From: Spirometra erinaceieuropaei
Lineage: Eukaryota > Platyhelminthes > Cestoda > Diphyllobothriidea > Diphyllobothriidae
NCBI GenBank assembly: GCA_902702965.1
Contig: CACRXP010000643.1
Span: forward strand, 65,767 to 129,766
Length of the DNA stretch: 64,000 nt
Reading direction: 5' to 3'
Below the pieces are notes generated by a model. It did not search any database, was not told where the DNA came from, and saw nothing but the letters and a program-made list of their open reading frames with translations. This document shows positions 11,210-20,707 of this stretch, in pieces. Positions within the stretch are counted from its first letter, which is position 1; each line of letters starts with the position of its first letter. The translations under genes were made by a program, and so were the position numbers.

Positions 11210-11360
11210 TTATACATACCCGATCGCAACCGACAGGACGAGCCAGTGGCTGAGTGGTTAGGGACGTCGGACTTATAACCGATCGGGTCGCGAGAGCGAG
11301 CCCCAGGTTCCAACGAAACGAGTGATTTCCTTAACGCAGTCGATTTTTCAATAGTTAAGG
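11210..11360 (+). repeat. tRNA-derived SINE in tandem unit copy 2
   Basis: A-box GTGGCTGAGTGGTTAGGG at 11247 and B-box GGTCGCGAGAGCGAGCCCC at 11286. The anticodon-like hairpin (TCGG...CCGA around CTTATAA) is better paired here than at 7.5 kb. It is the positional counterpart of the SINE at 7521-7650. Confidence 0.75.
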
Positions 11361-11604
11361 CATACTTTGTGTATTAGATCACCCCCTATAGGTTTGCAAT
11401 GGCGTAGCAACAGCACCTTATAAATACTGCATCCCCTGCGTACACCACCCTCATTTGTTGCTGGCCGGGAATCCGAATAAAATCTTTACTCCAACGACCG
11501 CGTCTTCCCTTCAAATTATGTTACCATTAGCATACAAAACAAGAATCTAAACAACAACATTATATTGTCACTTGGCATGGCGTCACGGCTTAACAGTAGT
11601 CTTC

Positions 11605-11920
11605 TGATATAAACAATGACAATTCGGCCCTCGTGACCAACGATCTCCACCGGCTGCTTCACAGCAGGCTGAGAGCATGCGTGGTGGTTTATAGTAGCAG
11701 TAGACTTGCACAGCATCTACCGCACTACATTCTCCTCCCCACCTTGGGCCCGGTGCCAAGACATAGTCAACAAGTCCGGAGGCGGGAGCGATCGCAGGTA
11801 ACTGGCACGGCCGGGCCTGCACCTAGGCGTACGACCACATCCCCTCGGTCTCCAACAAACACTTGACCATGATTTTGGCCAACAACAATAAGCGGCTGCA
11901 GAGCTCCCAGTTGGCGCGAC
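11605..11920 (+). repeat. dispersed repeat family C, copy in tandem unit 2
   Basis: Counterpart of 7895-8215, with the same order of blocks but without the long C run. Overlapping frames on both strands (11583-11822, 11633-11866, 11717-11980) are shadows of the repeat. Confidence 0.75.
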
Positions 11921-12135
11921 TTGGCCGGCAACAGGGCCTGTCACCAGACCCCGAATGTAGGTATTTGTTATGGCACGCATTTCTGATAACGCCTACCAAA
12001 ATCCGATTTAACCCTGTGCCCGTCGAGCGCTTCTACCGCGTGGTCCGTTTTAGAGGCGCAGACATAAACTACACAGTACCAATGACACATCCACTGTTAA
12101 TCCCGACCGACGGTGGATTTGCCAGAGGGAATGCG

Positions 12136-12310
12136 AAAAGAGACAAGGGAGACCGAAATGCTCATTGATAGGTCATCAACCGTTGTCATCCAGCCAAACT
12201 TAATTTCGGGTTGGGATGACATTGGATTGGAACCCGGACGCTTTGGTCCCCGAGCGTTAGCTCCAATGCTGTACCCCTGAGCAATTAGTCCGCTCTCCCT
12301 TAGGTTGCTT
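12136..12310 (-). repeat. tRNA-derived SINE, minus strand, tandem unit 2
   Basis: Counterpart of 8431-8605. B-box GGGTTCCAATCC on the minus strand near 12225-12236, head ending near 12300. Confidence 0.7.
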
Positions 12311-13088
12311 TCAAGGTCCCTCTTCTTCGGTGTAGTTTTAATGGTCCCTTTTATCGTTGGCCCAATGGCGTATCCACGGGGTTTCCCTAAGACTATTACT
12401 CACAGACGTGCTTATGGCAATTACTCAAAGGACACAGTTCTAGCCGACGCTAGCCCTGCACGCCAGGATACCCAATCTAACTTCCAATGCAGGAAAAAAA
12501 CTAGGTTACTTACCTAGGCGTCGTGCTGTACACAGTACCAGGCTACAATCTGCCAGTAGAAATATTTTCAACGTCAAAGCTTTAAGAGGGTGTTTCCATC
12601 TAAACTACAAATGAAATTTTATTGTCTGCGTAGCCAGAGTAACACAAGGAATATTTTCATGAATATGTCAGCAGAAAACTTGCAGTGAGAGTAAACGGGT
12701 ATTCAGATAAATTCATTTGAGAGCATACGGAGGTACAGCCCTCAAGGCTGGAAATTCATGCGTTCAAGGGGAAAAAATTCTATCTGAACTTTGCACCCCA
12801 TGGCGGACTCAGCAGTCAGGCAGCTGACTGTCAGGACTAGACCTCAGGTGGGTTTAATGAGAAGCTGGCTTTCTCCACCTGGTAAGCAAGGACAGGCAAG
12901 ATGATCAGTCTTCACGTGGGTACACCTACTCCTCAACTGATCCTTCTGTGGTGGGTTGTGTAGGGACCAAAACGGGCCGCACTGTAGATTTGCTGGACCC
13001 AAGCAGGAGTCGGACTAGTTCACGACACTCGTTTGTGGCCTTGTGTTGAGTCCACGCCAGTCCATAGTCACTGCCTAGCGTGGTGGTG

Positions 13089-13780
13089 GCCCGTCTAAGA
13101 GATGGCCTTCACGCCGCGTTAGTCACTGCGTACAATCCCACCACGGATTTGTTGACAGACTCGAACAGTCGACTGGCGCACCGGAGATGGAGGCCAGAGT
13201 GAGTTCCACACTGGAAAGCTCATCCTCGCGACACATCGGAGGATTTCTCTAAATCAGACGCGCTTAATCTACCATGAAGCGTTAAAGTCGAGGTTTGGAC
13301 GCTACCAACTGACGAATTGACTCGGACGTCATGGAAGTAATTCGGGGCGACTCAAGGACCGCGAGTCAGACTGCAGTGACCCCCTTCACAATGTGGAATT
13401 TAGGGCATTCTCATCCATGCGGGCTCAAAGAAACCCGGTGCACGTAGCGGCAACCAGTTCGTGCGCGGTACGCGCAGACGAAGCGTCCAGTTTTATCAAC
13501 CAACTCCACTTCCGGTTGCCTTGACAGGATCTTGCCATTGGAGCAAGAATGTGTTAAATGCTGGGCAAGTCCGCCCCACCATCAACTCACCCACGCACAA
13601 GTCACCTAGGGCGACGTCGTTTGTGACTGTCGAACTATCGTCAAATTCAGAAGACCGACACAGAACCGCCAGAGATGAAATGACGGAAACGGACCACTGA
13701 TACCCACGTCATATCTTCCAAGGGTCTGCGCATATTTGCCTTGGGGAGGAGCGCTCGCATTACGAGGATCACTGGTGAGT
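13089..13780. other. unrecognised GC-richer interval
   Basis: Lies between the tandem units and the PLE terminal repeat. Frames of 79 codons (plus, 13461-13700) and 94 codons (minus, 13606-13890) are present, and the minus one runs through a hammerhead motif. Because the sequence lies downstream of the PLE repeats on the minus strand, it may be 5-prime sequence of an adjoining PLE unit, but I cannot show this. Confidence 0.35.
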
Positions 13781-13829
13781 GTCCGGCAAAGCGATTTTTC
13801 AGAAGATGAAGATACGCTCACTGGAACAA

Positions 13830-13888
13830 GAAATTTATTTGCCTGACGTTTCGGATTCTCACTCGAATCCATCATCAGAGACATTCGC
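13830..13888 (-). ncRNA. hammerhead-type ribozyme motif, second tandem copy
   Basis: On the minus strand the order is stem I strand GTCT (13882-13879), core CTGATGA, stem II GGATTC/GAATCC with loop GAGTGA, core GAAA, then CGTC and the stem I partner AGGC (13844-13841). Stem II is perfectly paired. The outer part of stem I is weaker than in the neighbouring copy (GAA/TTC). As there, one extra T lies between CTGATGA and stem II. ACGT in place of a stem III hairpin is self-complementary, which would allow pairing between two molecules. Confidence 0.7.
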
Positions 13889-13994
13889 AAAGCGAGTTTT
13901 CTGTATCAACACTGTTACAGGCCGCCGCATGACATATGCACAAAACGGCGCTATAGAGATACTTGAAGAAGGAGACACGATCGCTGGGACAAGA

Positions 13995-14051
13995 GCTTTA
14001 TTAGCCTGACGTTTCGGATTCCTGCTCGAACCCATCATCAGAGACAAAAGC
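13995..14051 (-). ncRNA. hammerhead-type ribozyme motif in PLE terminal repeat
   Basis: Read on the minus strand: outer stem I GCTTT (14051-14047), inner stem I GTCT, core CTGATGA, an extra T, stem II GGGTTC/GAATCC around loop GAGCAG, core GAAA, ACGTC, then stem I partners AGGC and AAAGC (13999-13995). Every helix of a hammerhead except a closed stem III is present. ACGT is palindromic and could form stem III between two copies. Hammerhead motifs are known in terminal repeats of Penelope-like elements. The extra T after CTGATGA departs from the canonical core, so activity is unproven. It sits 170 bases after the PLE reading frame in sense orientation. Confidence 0.75.
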
Positions 14052-14220
14052 AGATAAGGGCGATTCATGCATAAGGGGGCTGTAGTATTTATAGGATGCA
14101 GTCGCCATACTACCGCATACCTATGAATATTCACGGCTCCCCTCTTCATCAGGGATCGTTGCACGTTGTATGATGACTGTTTGATGGCCGACATTTGCGT
14201 GGTTAATTGCTGCCACTTCA

Positions 14221-15240
14221 TCACGTGCGTTGGATTTTAGTGTGATGATTGTTCGACCATCTGACGCACCGACGCTGGTGTTGGGAAGTGATCACCTGTG
14301 CGCTCTCCGCGTGGCCCATTACTCCGCCTAGGCGAAGTCTCAGCACCGAATATTGAATGGGGAGATCATTGCACTTGTTAATAGACTGGGGGCCAGTAAA
14401 CCATGACTCAAGCAGCTCCCGGCTCACACGGTCGTTACCTCTTGCGAGAATTTCGGCTTCGTCAAATTTGAATGCGTGGCCGGGACCCGTCGAATGAGCC
14501 GTAACTTGAGGGCTAGCGCCACTTCTCTACACCGCTGCCGCGTGTTCGGCCATTCGTGTTCGGAGCTGTCTTCCGATTTCTCCGATGCAATTGCTTTGTC
14601 CGCAACTGCACCAGATCCGATAAACGACTCCAGACGTTTCTTGCCGTGGCAGTGAGTCCTTCGGTTTCATTAACTGATGCCTGATGGTTGCCTCCGGTCT
14701 GTGTGCAACTCCAACCCCAAGTGGTGCGAGAAGGCGGCCAACAGCTTCCGAAACGTTCTTCACATATGGAAGCGCTCGCCAAACTTTGGTGTCCGTGTGG
14801 TTAGGCCTTTCGTCCATTTTGCGTATGCACCGGTTGACAAAGTTGCGCGAGTAGCCATTGGCTTTGAAGACCCGTCGGAGCTATTGTAGTTCGGCAATCT
14901 TGTCATCCAGCTCACTGCTGTGCGTTTCGACACGCCGATAGAGCGTCCTTACACAACTGCGTTTGTGGCTGTTTGGGTGGTTGATGTTGAAGTTCAGTAC
15001 TTGCACCGTATTTGTTGCTTGCCTGAACACTTTTGTCTTTAGTCCACTACATTCTTTGCGGCATACGAGGACATCCAGGAAGACCAGCTGGTTGTTCTCT
15101 TCGTCCTCCATCGTAAATCATATGTCCGGGAAGACTGTATTCAGATGTTCCTTTGATGTCAGCAGTTGGTCCCTGTCGATATCGACGAAGGTACCACCCC
15201 TATACCGGCCCAGAACTTCGGTATGTGGTGTTGGAAGACC
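14221..15240 (-). pseudogene. Penelope-like element, RT C-terminus plus GIY-YIG endonuclease
   Basis: One minus-strand frame runs from 15240 to 14221, interrupted only by TGA at 15118-15120, TAG at 14883-14881 and TAG at 14529-14527, with no frameshift. It starts within the reverse transcriptase palm. Where related elements carry Tyr-Val-Asp-Asp, this copy reads YRGG (15204-15193), so the catalytic aspartates are gone. Conserved blocks follow (NNQLVFLDVLV, RSCVRTLYRR), then a C-terminal GIY-YIG domain with GVVYRIWCSCG at about 14632, and CIGEIGRQLRTRMAEH in which the YIG tyrosine is Cys. In life the protein would act in target-primed integration. The N-terminal RT part is missing: at 15240 the frame abuts an oppositely oriented piece of terminal repeat. 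It is dead but relatively young, since its frame is kept. Confidence 0.88.
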
Positions 15241-15242
15241 AG

Positions 15243-15300
15243 CGAAACGTCAGGCTAATAAAGCTCTTGTTCCAGCGATTGTGTCCCCTTCTTTAAGACT
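15243..15300 (+). repeat. PLE terminal-repeat fragment, plus orientation
   Basis: Begins with the 3-prime half of the hammerhead motif (GAAACGTCAGGCTAATAAAG at 15244) and continues with the CTTGTTCCAGCGATTGTGTC sequence seen after the other motifs. The CTGATGA half is absent: immediately upstream is the minus-strand PLE reading frame. The PLE fragment is therefore flanked by terminal repeats in opposite orientation. Confidence 0.75.
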
Positions 15301-15408
15301 GCTTCCTGTGACTCGTCTCTTCGCTTCAATTGGATACCTTCAAAACCCCAATGAATAGCTCCAAATCAACCAGACGTCGTTAGAAGGGCTTTCTAATTAC
15401 CGCATGAA

Positions 15409-15852
15409 ATGGCGGAGCAGGAGGCCAAAGAGATGCGATGGTTTTGCAAGGCTGAAGGGTCTTGGATTAACATCGACATAGTCCGCATTGAGAAAAAGAC
15501 AATTCGACCGCTGGGTCCTGAACTCTCGTTGCCTGATGTTCTGAATTGCTCATACACTCATCGTCACAGAAGGCAACGGGTAGAATTGGCTACAACATGC
15601 ACTAACAGCTTGGCTGCCAGTAACCAAATCGTCCATGGCCTAGGTTCCGTCATCGACAAGTTGGACAGTCATTACTGTCATCTGAAGCACTGTTTACCTG
15701 CTGGTTTTACATGTGGCTCATTGCTCTGTCTAGACACTAAGGATGCTAGATATGGTGGGAAAATTATTGTATTTATTCGTGAACTGTGTAGCGGAGAACC
15801 ACGATTCCGGCTGCCTGTAACTTGCGCGACTATCAGTCTTCCAAAACATTAG
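15409..15852 (+). other. 147-codon open frame, function unknown
   Basis: One of the longest open frames in the window, starting MAEQEAKEMRW. I recognise no domain. A region at about 15510-15585 resembles a much-decayed PLE terminal repeat: CGCTGGGTCCTGAACTCTCG, then TTGCCTGATG and a weak CTGTGACGATGAG on the minus strand. The frame is thus probably fortuitous, lying across old PLE sequence. Confidence 0.2.
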
Positions 15853-16180
15853 CCATGTCAAACGCGAAGATGTGATCAGGTCTCGCTAACTGAGCGCTCT
15901 TCCCTCTTTTTGCTGACGTCTTTTGACCATCCGCGTCAGAGCTGATTTTCCCGTTTCCCTCTTGCACTGAGGTTGTTCGTAAACAAGCGTGCTCCAGTGA
16001 ATATGTTTTTTTCATCGTAACTTCCCCCTCCCAAGCGTCATTTGGCGATAGTCCCTTCTGTCATTGTCGGCGCAGGACTCGCGTCGACTTTGTTCGACAC
16101 TTTCGGCTAGACGGAAACGTTCACACAATCAGTCCAACTCTCATACCGCAAAATACCACCATTATTATTGCCGCTATCAC
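15853..16180. other. no recognisable feature
   Basis: Short frames only; a 60-codon minus frame (15833-16015) has no recognisable features. Confidence 0.4.
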
Positions 16181-16184
16181 CCCT

Positions 16185-16490
16185 GCCACTTGTGACGTTT
16201 CGACCGACGATGTCCACCGAGTGCTCTATCCCAAGGGGCAACTGGCACGGTGAGTTGCGCGTGAATTAGCTTACAGTGGTAGCTGACTGGCGCAACATCT
16301 ACCGCACTCTCTCCTCCCCACTCCCCACTTGGACCCGGTGTCAAGACAGAGTCAAGAAGGCCGGAGGTAGGGGAGGGGGTCGGTGGCTGGCATGGCTGCG
16401 GTTACACCTAGGCGTGCCACCAAACCCCCTGCTCCACAACATACACTTAACCAAGACTTTTCACCAACAACTACACCCCCACAGGGTTCA
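16185..16490 (+). repeat. dispersed repeat family C
   Basis: Shows GACGATGTCCACCGAGTG, GCGCAACATCTACCGCACTC, GGTGTCAAGACAGAGTCAAG, GGCCGGAGGTAGG and GTGCCACCAAACCCCCTG in the same order as the copy at 45.2 kb. The flanking frames of 127 codons (plus) and 129 codons (minus, 16471-16860) have no recognisable domains. Confidence 0.75.
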
Positions 16491-17209
16491 GAGGGACGGA
16501 GATGATGACTGGGCAGCCATGCCTACCACCTGTATATCTAGCGGAAGCGCAAGCGCATCTACCGGAAGGGAATCCAGTTTCAGGGAAGTACAAACGTATA
16601 CCAGGCTGCGAGGGCCATGGTTTGCTAATACTGACATAGCACGCTTTCAGTCTTTCTGATCCCTGCCAATTACCTTCACGGTAACACGTTTTGATCAGAG
16701 GTTTGCGCTGAGCGAACACTTCTAGGAACATCACCAGCGCATACGCCTCATCAGAACATTCATCGGCCGGATCGGTCAACCGAGGACTTATCACAGCCTG
16801 CATAGACGTCCAAACGCCAGAAACTGCGATCAATAAAACATAGCACATTATTCGACGCAATATTGGGAGGATGAAACGTCACGCAGTCCAGCCCATGATT
16901 GTATGGCCAACTATTTTTCAAGTTACACTTCAACAGCTTTGCGTAAGGCGACCCAGTTATTGCATCAAATGATAAAAAGGGACTATTTTTAGCAGAGTAA
17001 ACGTTTTATTGCAAAAAAATTAAAAGATAATGTCAAGTAATAGGAATTGGTCCGAAAATGGCTGCCCCACACTTATAGAGCTACTCGCATGATAGTGCTA
17101 CCGCTTGAATTCAAGAATAGACATGTCTGTTACTTCACTAAGAGTTTAAAAAACCCCTGCTCCTGCCATTTATTGGGCTACGAAGTTCTGATACACTCAA
17201 AGCACTCCG
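16491..17209. other. no recognisable feature
   Basis: The overlapping opposite-strand frames near 16.5-16.86 kb are GC-richer but unrecognised. The rest is AT-rich. Confidence 0.35.
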
Positions 17210-17720
17210 AACTTATTAAATATTCCCGTTCAGTTGACCCTTCGGCCAGTAAAGTCCGTTTTTGCAATATACATGTCCGGATAACATTCACAATAAATTC
17301 CCCATTGCGTTAGAACCAGGCTCAGAGATGATCAGGCCATCTTACTGGTTTCGTTACTTCTTTCCCACAGTCTCGTCTTCTGGTCCGTAGGTATACTAAA
17401 TTTGTCTCGCTGAAACACTATGAGCCCATCTCTGCATCGGCTCAGAATGAGCAGTAGCTGAGTAGAAAGTGTCTGAATGTATGGCCGGATATCTTGGTTT
17501 CCCTAAACAAATAATAAGCTCAACTTCTTGCGTCAGTGTCCCCAGATCATCTCCCCAACAGTCTCATTGCCTAGATCGTGTCAAATATGGTTCTAGCCGT
17601 CTAAACCATCCAGATTAATCGTATAATCATCAAGGAAGACCCCCTACGCTACTGATTTGATCAGGTGACGTGATCCTCGCCGAAACACATATGTTGTTCC
17701 TTGTAGAACTCTAAGAACGC
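17210..17720 (+). repeat. dispersed repeat family E
   Basis: Aligns with 57660-58130 through matched blocks: TATACATGTCCGGATAACA (57.7 kb: TATACACGCCCGGATAACA), then GTCTCGTCTTCTGGTCC against TTTTGTCTTCTGGTCC, GCTGAAACAC, CATCTCTGCATCGGCTC against CATCTGCACTGGCTC, and TCAGGTGACGTG against CCAGGTGACATG. No coding potential. The element class is unknown. Confidence 0.65.
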
Positions 17721-17859
17721 CCGATTTCGCCGAAGGTTCTGATAAATGAATACCAAAGTTATCTCCAGGTTCCTGGAAATCGTAGACTTTGAAAACTACA
17801 GCGCAATATCTCGGCTGCCGGTAGGTGGGCTACCGCTTTATGTAGCGTCTAGTCCCTCT

Positions 17860-18050
17860 TCTTTCTGGTTGGTTTCTTTTTGCAGTTACCTTACTGGGAC
17901 ACCACACGCAGATCTCTGCACTGGCCCAAAAGAGAGAAGACGAGTAGGAAGTGCTTGAATTCATAACTGGGTATTTTGGTTTCTCTGCACAAACACCAAG
18001 CTGAACTTTCTGCTCCCAATGAATGCCTCCAGATCATTAATCAACCGCCC
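17860..18050 (+). repeat. second, partial family E copy
   Basis: Repeats the middle of family E: ACTGGGACACCACACGCAGA, TCTCTGCACTGGCCCAAAAG, GCTTGAATTCATAACTGGG and TTTCTCTGCACAAACACCAA, corresponding to 17.41-17.56 kb and 57.87-57.98 kb. Confidence 0.55.
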
Positions 18051-18959
18051 TAGGAAATGCACAGTGTAGTTTGTCGTAGAGCTCCGCATGTAATCAGAGA
18101 CGTTCCGTAGATGAGGACTGAATGCAGCAGAATACCCATTTCAGACATAGTAATCTTCACCATGCAGTAATATCGCAAGCGCGGTTCCGAGTGCTCCCAA
18201 GATTCGTTATCAAGGTCTATTAGGTTTTTGTCCTCGGCCCCTAATGCAACTGCCAACGTTCTGTCGACTGTCGGGATTGGATGATGTCTTACTTTGACGA
18301 CTGATAAGCCAAAAGTGTCCAAGTTAACGTCTGCAATCTTTACAGGGACATGTTGGCTCTGGTAGTAACCCCCAGCATCGTTTACTAATTGATCAGAATG
18401 CATGTTGTGGACACTTAAATTATGGGACTTTGTTTAAAAGTAGAATTTTACACATTCTTCCCTGTGATTTCTGCAGAAAGTCGTAACTGCCCATTCTCTC
18501 TCTCTCTCTCGAAAACCCATGTGGAACAAATGAAATCTGAAGTTAGTTCGACATCACTTATGCGTTTAACATGGAAAGTGGAGAGCGAGAGAGAAGGAAG
18601 TCTACAATTCTCAAAACGCGGATGGGCTGGATTTCGGTCTGGATTGTATCTTCTTCAGACGACGGGTCGATTCGCCCGCGACCGGGCGGGAGAGGGCGTC
18701 TCCGGCGGTCCCCCGTTCCATTCTCAGTGGAGGCAGGCAAAAAGACGCGCTTCGTTTCCGTCCAATCCAGGATTTACAGTCCCAGAAGGTGCCTGCAAGT
18801 GGACAAAATGACTTAAGCCCACAAATTCTGCACCGGAGAAACTGCAGCTACTTTTGGCGCAAGCTTGCGCCTTCAGATGTTGCCAGAAATGTGCTATGTG
18901 CTTCAGTAAAAACGCACGCACACACAATGTCCGCAAATGTTGTAGGAATATGTGACCAG
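18050..18959. other. unrecognised frames and a short TC run
   Basis: A 117-codon minus frame (18050-18403) and a 129-codon plus frame (18422-18811) lack recognisable domains, signal peptides or membrane segments. A (TC) run is at about 18496-18509. The interval 18600-18800 is distinctly GC-richer than its surroundings. Confidence 0.3.
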
Positions 18960-19170
18960 GACAACGAGGCCGTGGCTCAGTGGTTAGGGGCGTTGGAGCG
19001 TTAACCAACAGGTCGCGGGATCGAGCCCCAGGAGTTGGTAATGCTATCCTGCCTATAGTATGCCTCGCCGCGGGGCTGTTGATTGGGCTCGAGGGAGCGC
19101 TCTAAGGCTCAACGGGACAAGTGAGTTCCACAGCACGATCGGTGGGCCCCCCTCTACCATATTCGATCGA
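18960..19170 (+). repeat. tRNA-derived SINE
   Basis: Head at 18968-19029: A-box CGTGGCTCAGTGGTTAGGGG, anticodon-like hairpin GTTGG...CCAAC with an 8-base loop, and B-box GGTCGCGGGATCGAGCCCC. The acceptor stem does not pair and the loop is one base too long, so it is a SINE head or tRNA relic. The body continues with GCTCAACGGGACAAGTGAGT and AGCACGATCGGTGGG, also seen in the SINEs at 7.4-7.6 and 11.2-11.35 kb. Confidence 0.75.
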
Positions 19171-19814
19171 GCTCAAGTTCTGGAAAGCATACTGACGCAA
19201 CTTCGACAGCTTAAGTAAGCATGTCATGTGCACCGAGCTCTTCTGTTGCTTAGAAGTGAATAGCCACGTTTCAGTTTATTTGAGGGAAATACAGGTGTTG
19301 AACCTTTGGACTCCCTTTTTGTTACAAGGAAACGAACTATATAAAAAATTCGAAAATGGAAACATCAAACAGCTACAGAGTTTCTTCAGATTGGCAAAGT
19401 TTTCGAAACCTGACAGATAAACGAATTGTTCCAAGAGTTAAAACATTAACGTTATAAAATGTGCTGTACAGTAGTCTGTTTATGGATAATTGGTGCGATC
19501 TCAGTTTCTGAGGGGTGCGAATTAAATGCCAACACACATTCAACAGACATGGGACAATAATAAAAAACAAATGTTACTGAAATACAGGAAAAAGCCTTGG
19601 TAGTGTTGCTTCAACCAAAAAATGCGGTTGGCTTTCAAAAGTGGCGCGGAGCTAATTTCTATGTGAGGAAGACTGATTTTCAGACTTAAACTCAAGCATA
19701 ACCTATGTATTTATGAACGCATTTCAAGAACCTCATCTTCTGGGCTATTGTTGGCACCCCAAGACGAAATATTTGGCTCTCCAAAAATTTGCCTTCATTA
19801 CGAAGGCCCGTTAG
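19171..19814. other. no recognisable feature
   Basis: AT-rich, with only frames of about 65 codons. Confidence 0.45.
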
Positions 19815-20707
19815 GTGACGTATTTTATGAATTTTGAACTAAAAATCTGAAGAATTACCTAATTTAAGTAAAACAACATAGGCGGGCTTGTAATAATGAA
19901 TGACATGCCGCAAAAATAGAAGACATTTTAGTCAAACCAGGAAGCCGGTTTTTTGCATATTCGTCTTTCCGAAAACTTACAAAAACCACAGCCGTTACAT
20001 AATGACTCGGTGGGAATTTTTCTTTTGATTTTCGGTGCACAAATATATATATCTACTTTTTAACTTGAAAGAAAGGTAACATTCTACTTCCAAAGGTTTC
20101 TTAATTTCCGACTAATTTTGAACCCTACCCGCCGTTTCACATACGTCTGGACTTTCAAAACCCAAGGCATATACTTTGTGCCTAAGTATTGTACCATGCA
20201 TTCCTCTCTACTGTTAAAAAGGTTCTACACAAGAGCCATAAAACTTTACAATAAGTATGAACAATGTTCCAGGCATTATAAGGAACATTAATAAACTGAT
20301 GTTTAAAGTGCTGTTTAAACACATATTTCATGGTCAGAACAAATTTCGAAATTATAAACTTTTAACTTCGGGACTGCGTTTATATAAGTATAAAATTTTA
20401 AGATATATGAGGACAAAAATGACATCTTTGTGCAGGTTTTCTGTGCAATGTTTTTAAATGATAGGGGCTTTGAGAAGCATTAGAACAAATTTACACTTCT
20501 TAAGTAGCAAATTTTCGTCAAATGGTGTTTTGCAATGTGGCCGGATATAGGTGCATCCAAAAGTCGGCGTCCTAGCGTAACTGCCATGTGTTGTGTTAAC
20601 GCCGCATGCGACTCATTATTAGAGCCCGGTTTAAGTGACTCTTTCTGGTGGAAATCACCTTTAAGAATTTTCGCCAACTTTTCATGACTGGGTCATCTGT
20701 TGTATTA
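19815..20707 (+). mobile_element. FB fold-back element, old copy 3
   Basis: The right half (about 20340-20707) is clear, ending TTTTCATGACTGGGTCATCTG as in the other copies. The left half (from about 19815) is recognisable only in patches, such as GTGACGTATTTTATGAATTT and AAGCCGGTTTTT. It is one of the most diverged copies. Confidence 0.5.

Larger units (their letters stand above)
9385..13088 (+). repeat. 3.7 kb tandem unit, second copy
   Basis: Head-to-tail copy of 5905-9384, joined with no intervening sequence. It is longer because it has a second, inverted arm and an extra SINE in its middle (10585-11220) where the first copy has other SINE fragments. The left third (9385-10580) and right third (11.5-13.09 kb) align colinearly with the first copy, with a modest number of substitutions. 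Confidence 0.85.

Noticed and set aside
13859..14224. 121-codon minus frame between the PLE and its repeats
   Set aside because: It runs through the hammerhead repeat and untranslated region in a different frame from the PLE protein.
18968..19029. A functional tRNA gene
   Set aside because: The acceptor stem does not pair, the anticodon loop has eight bases, and the same head recurs as part of SINEs.
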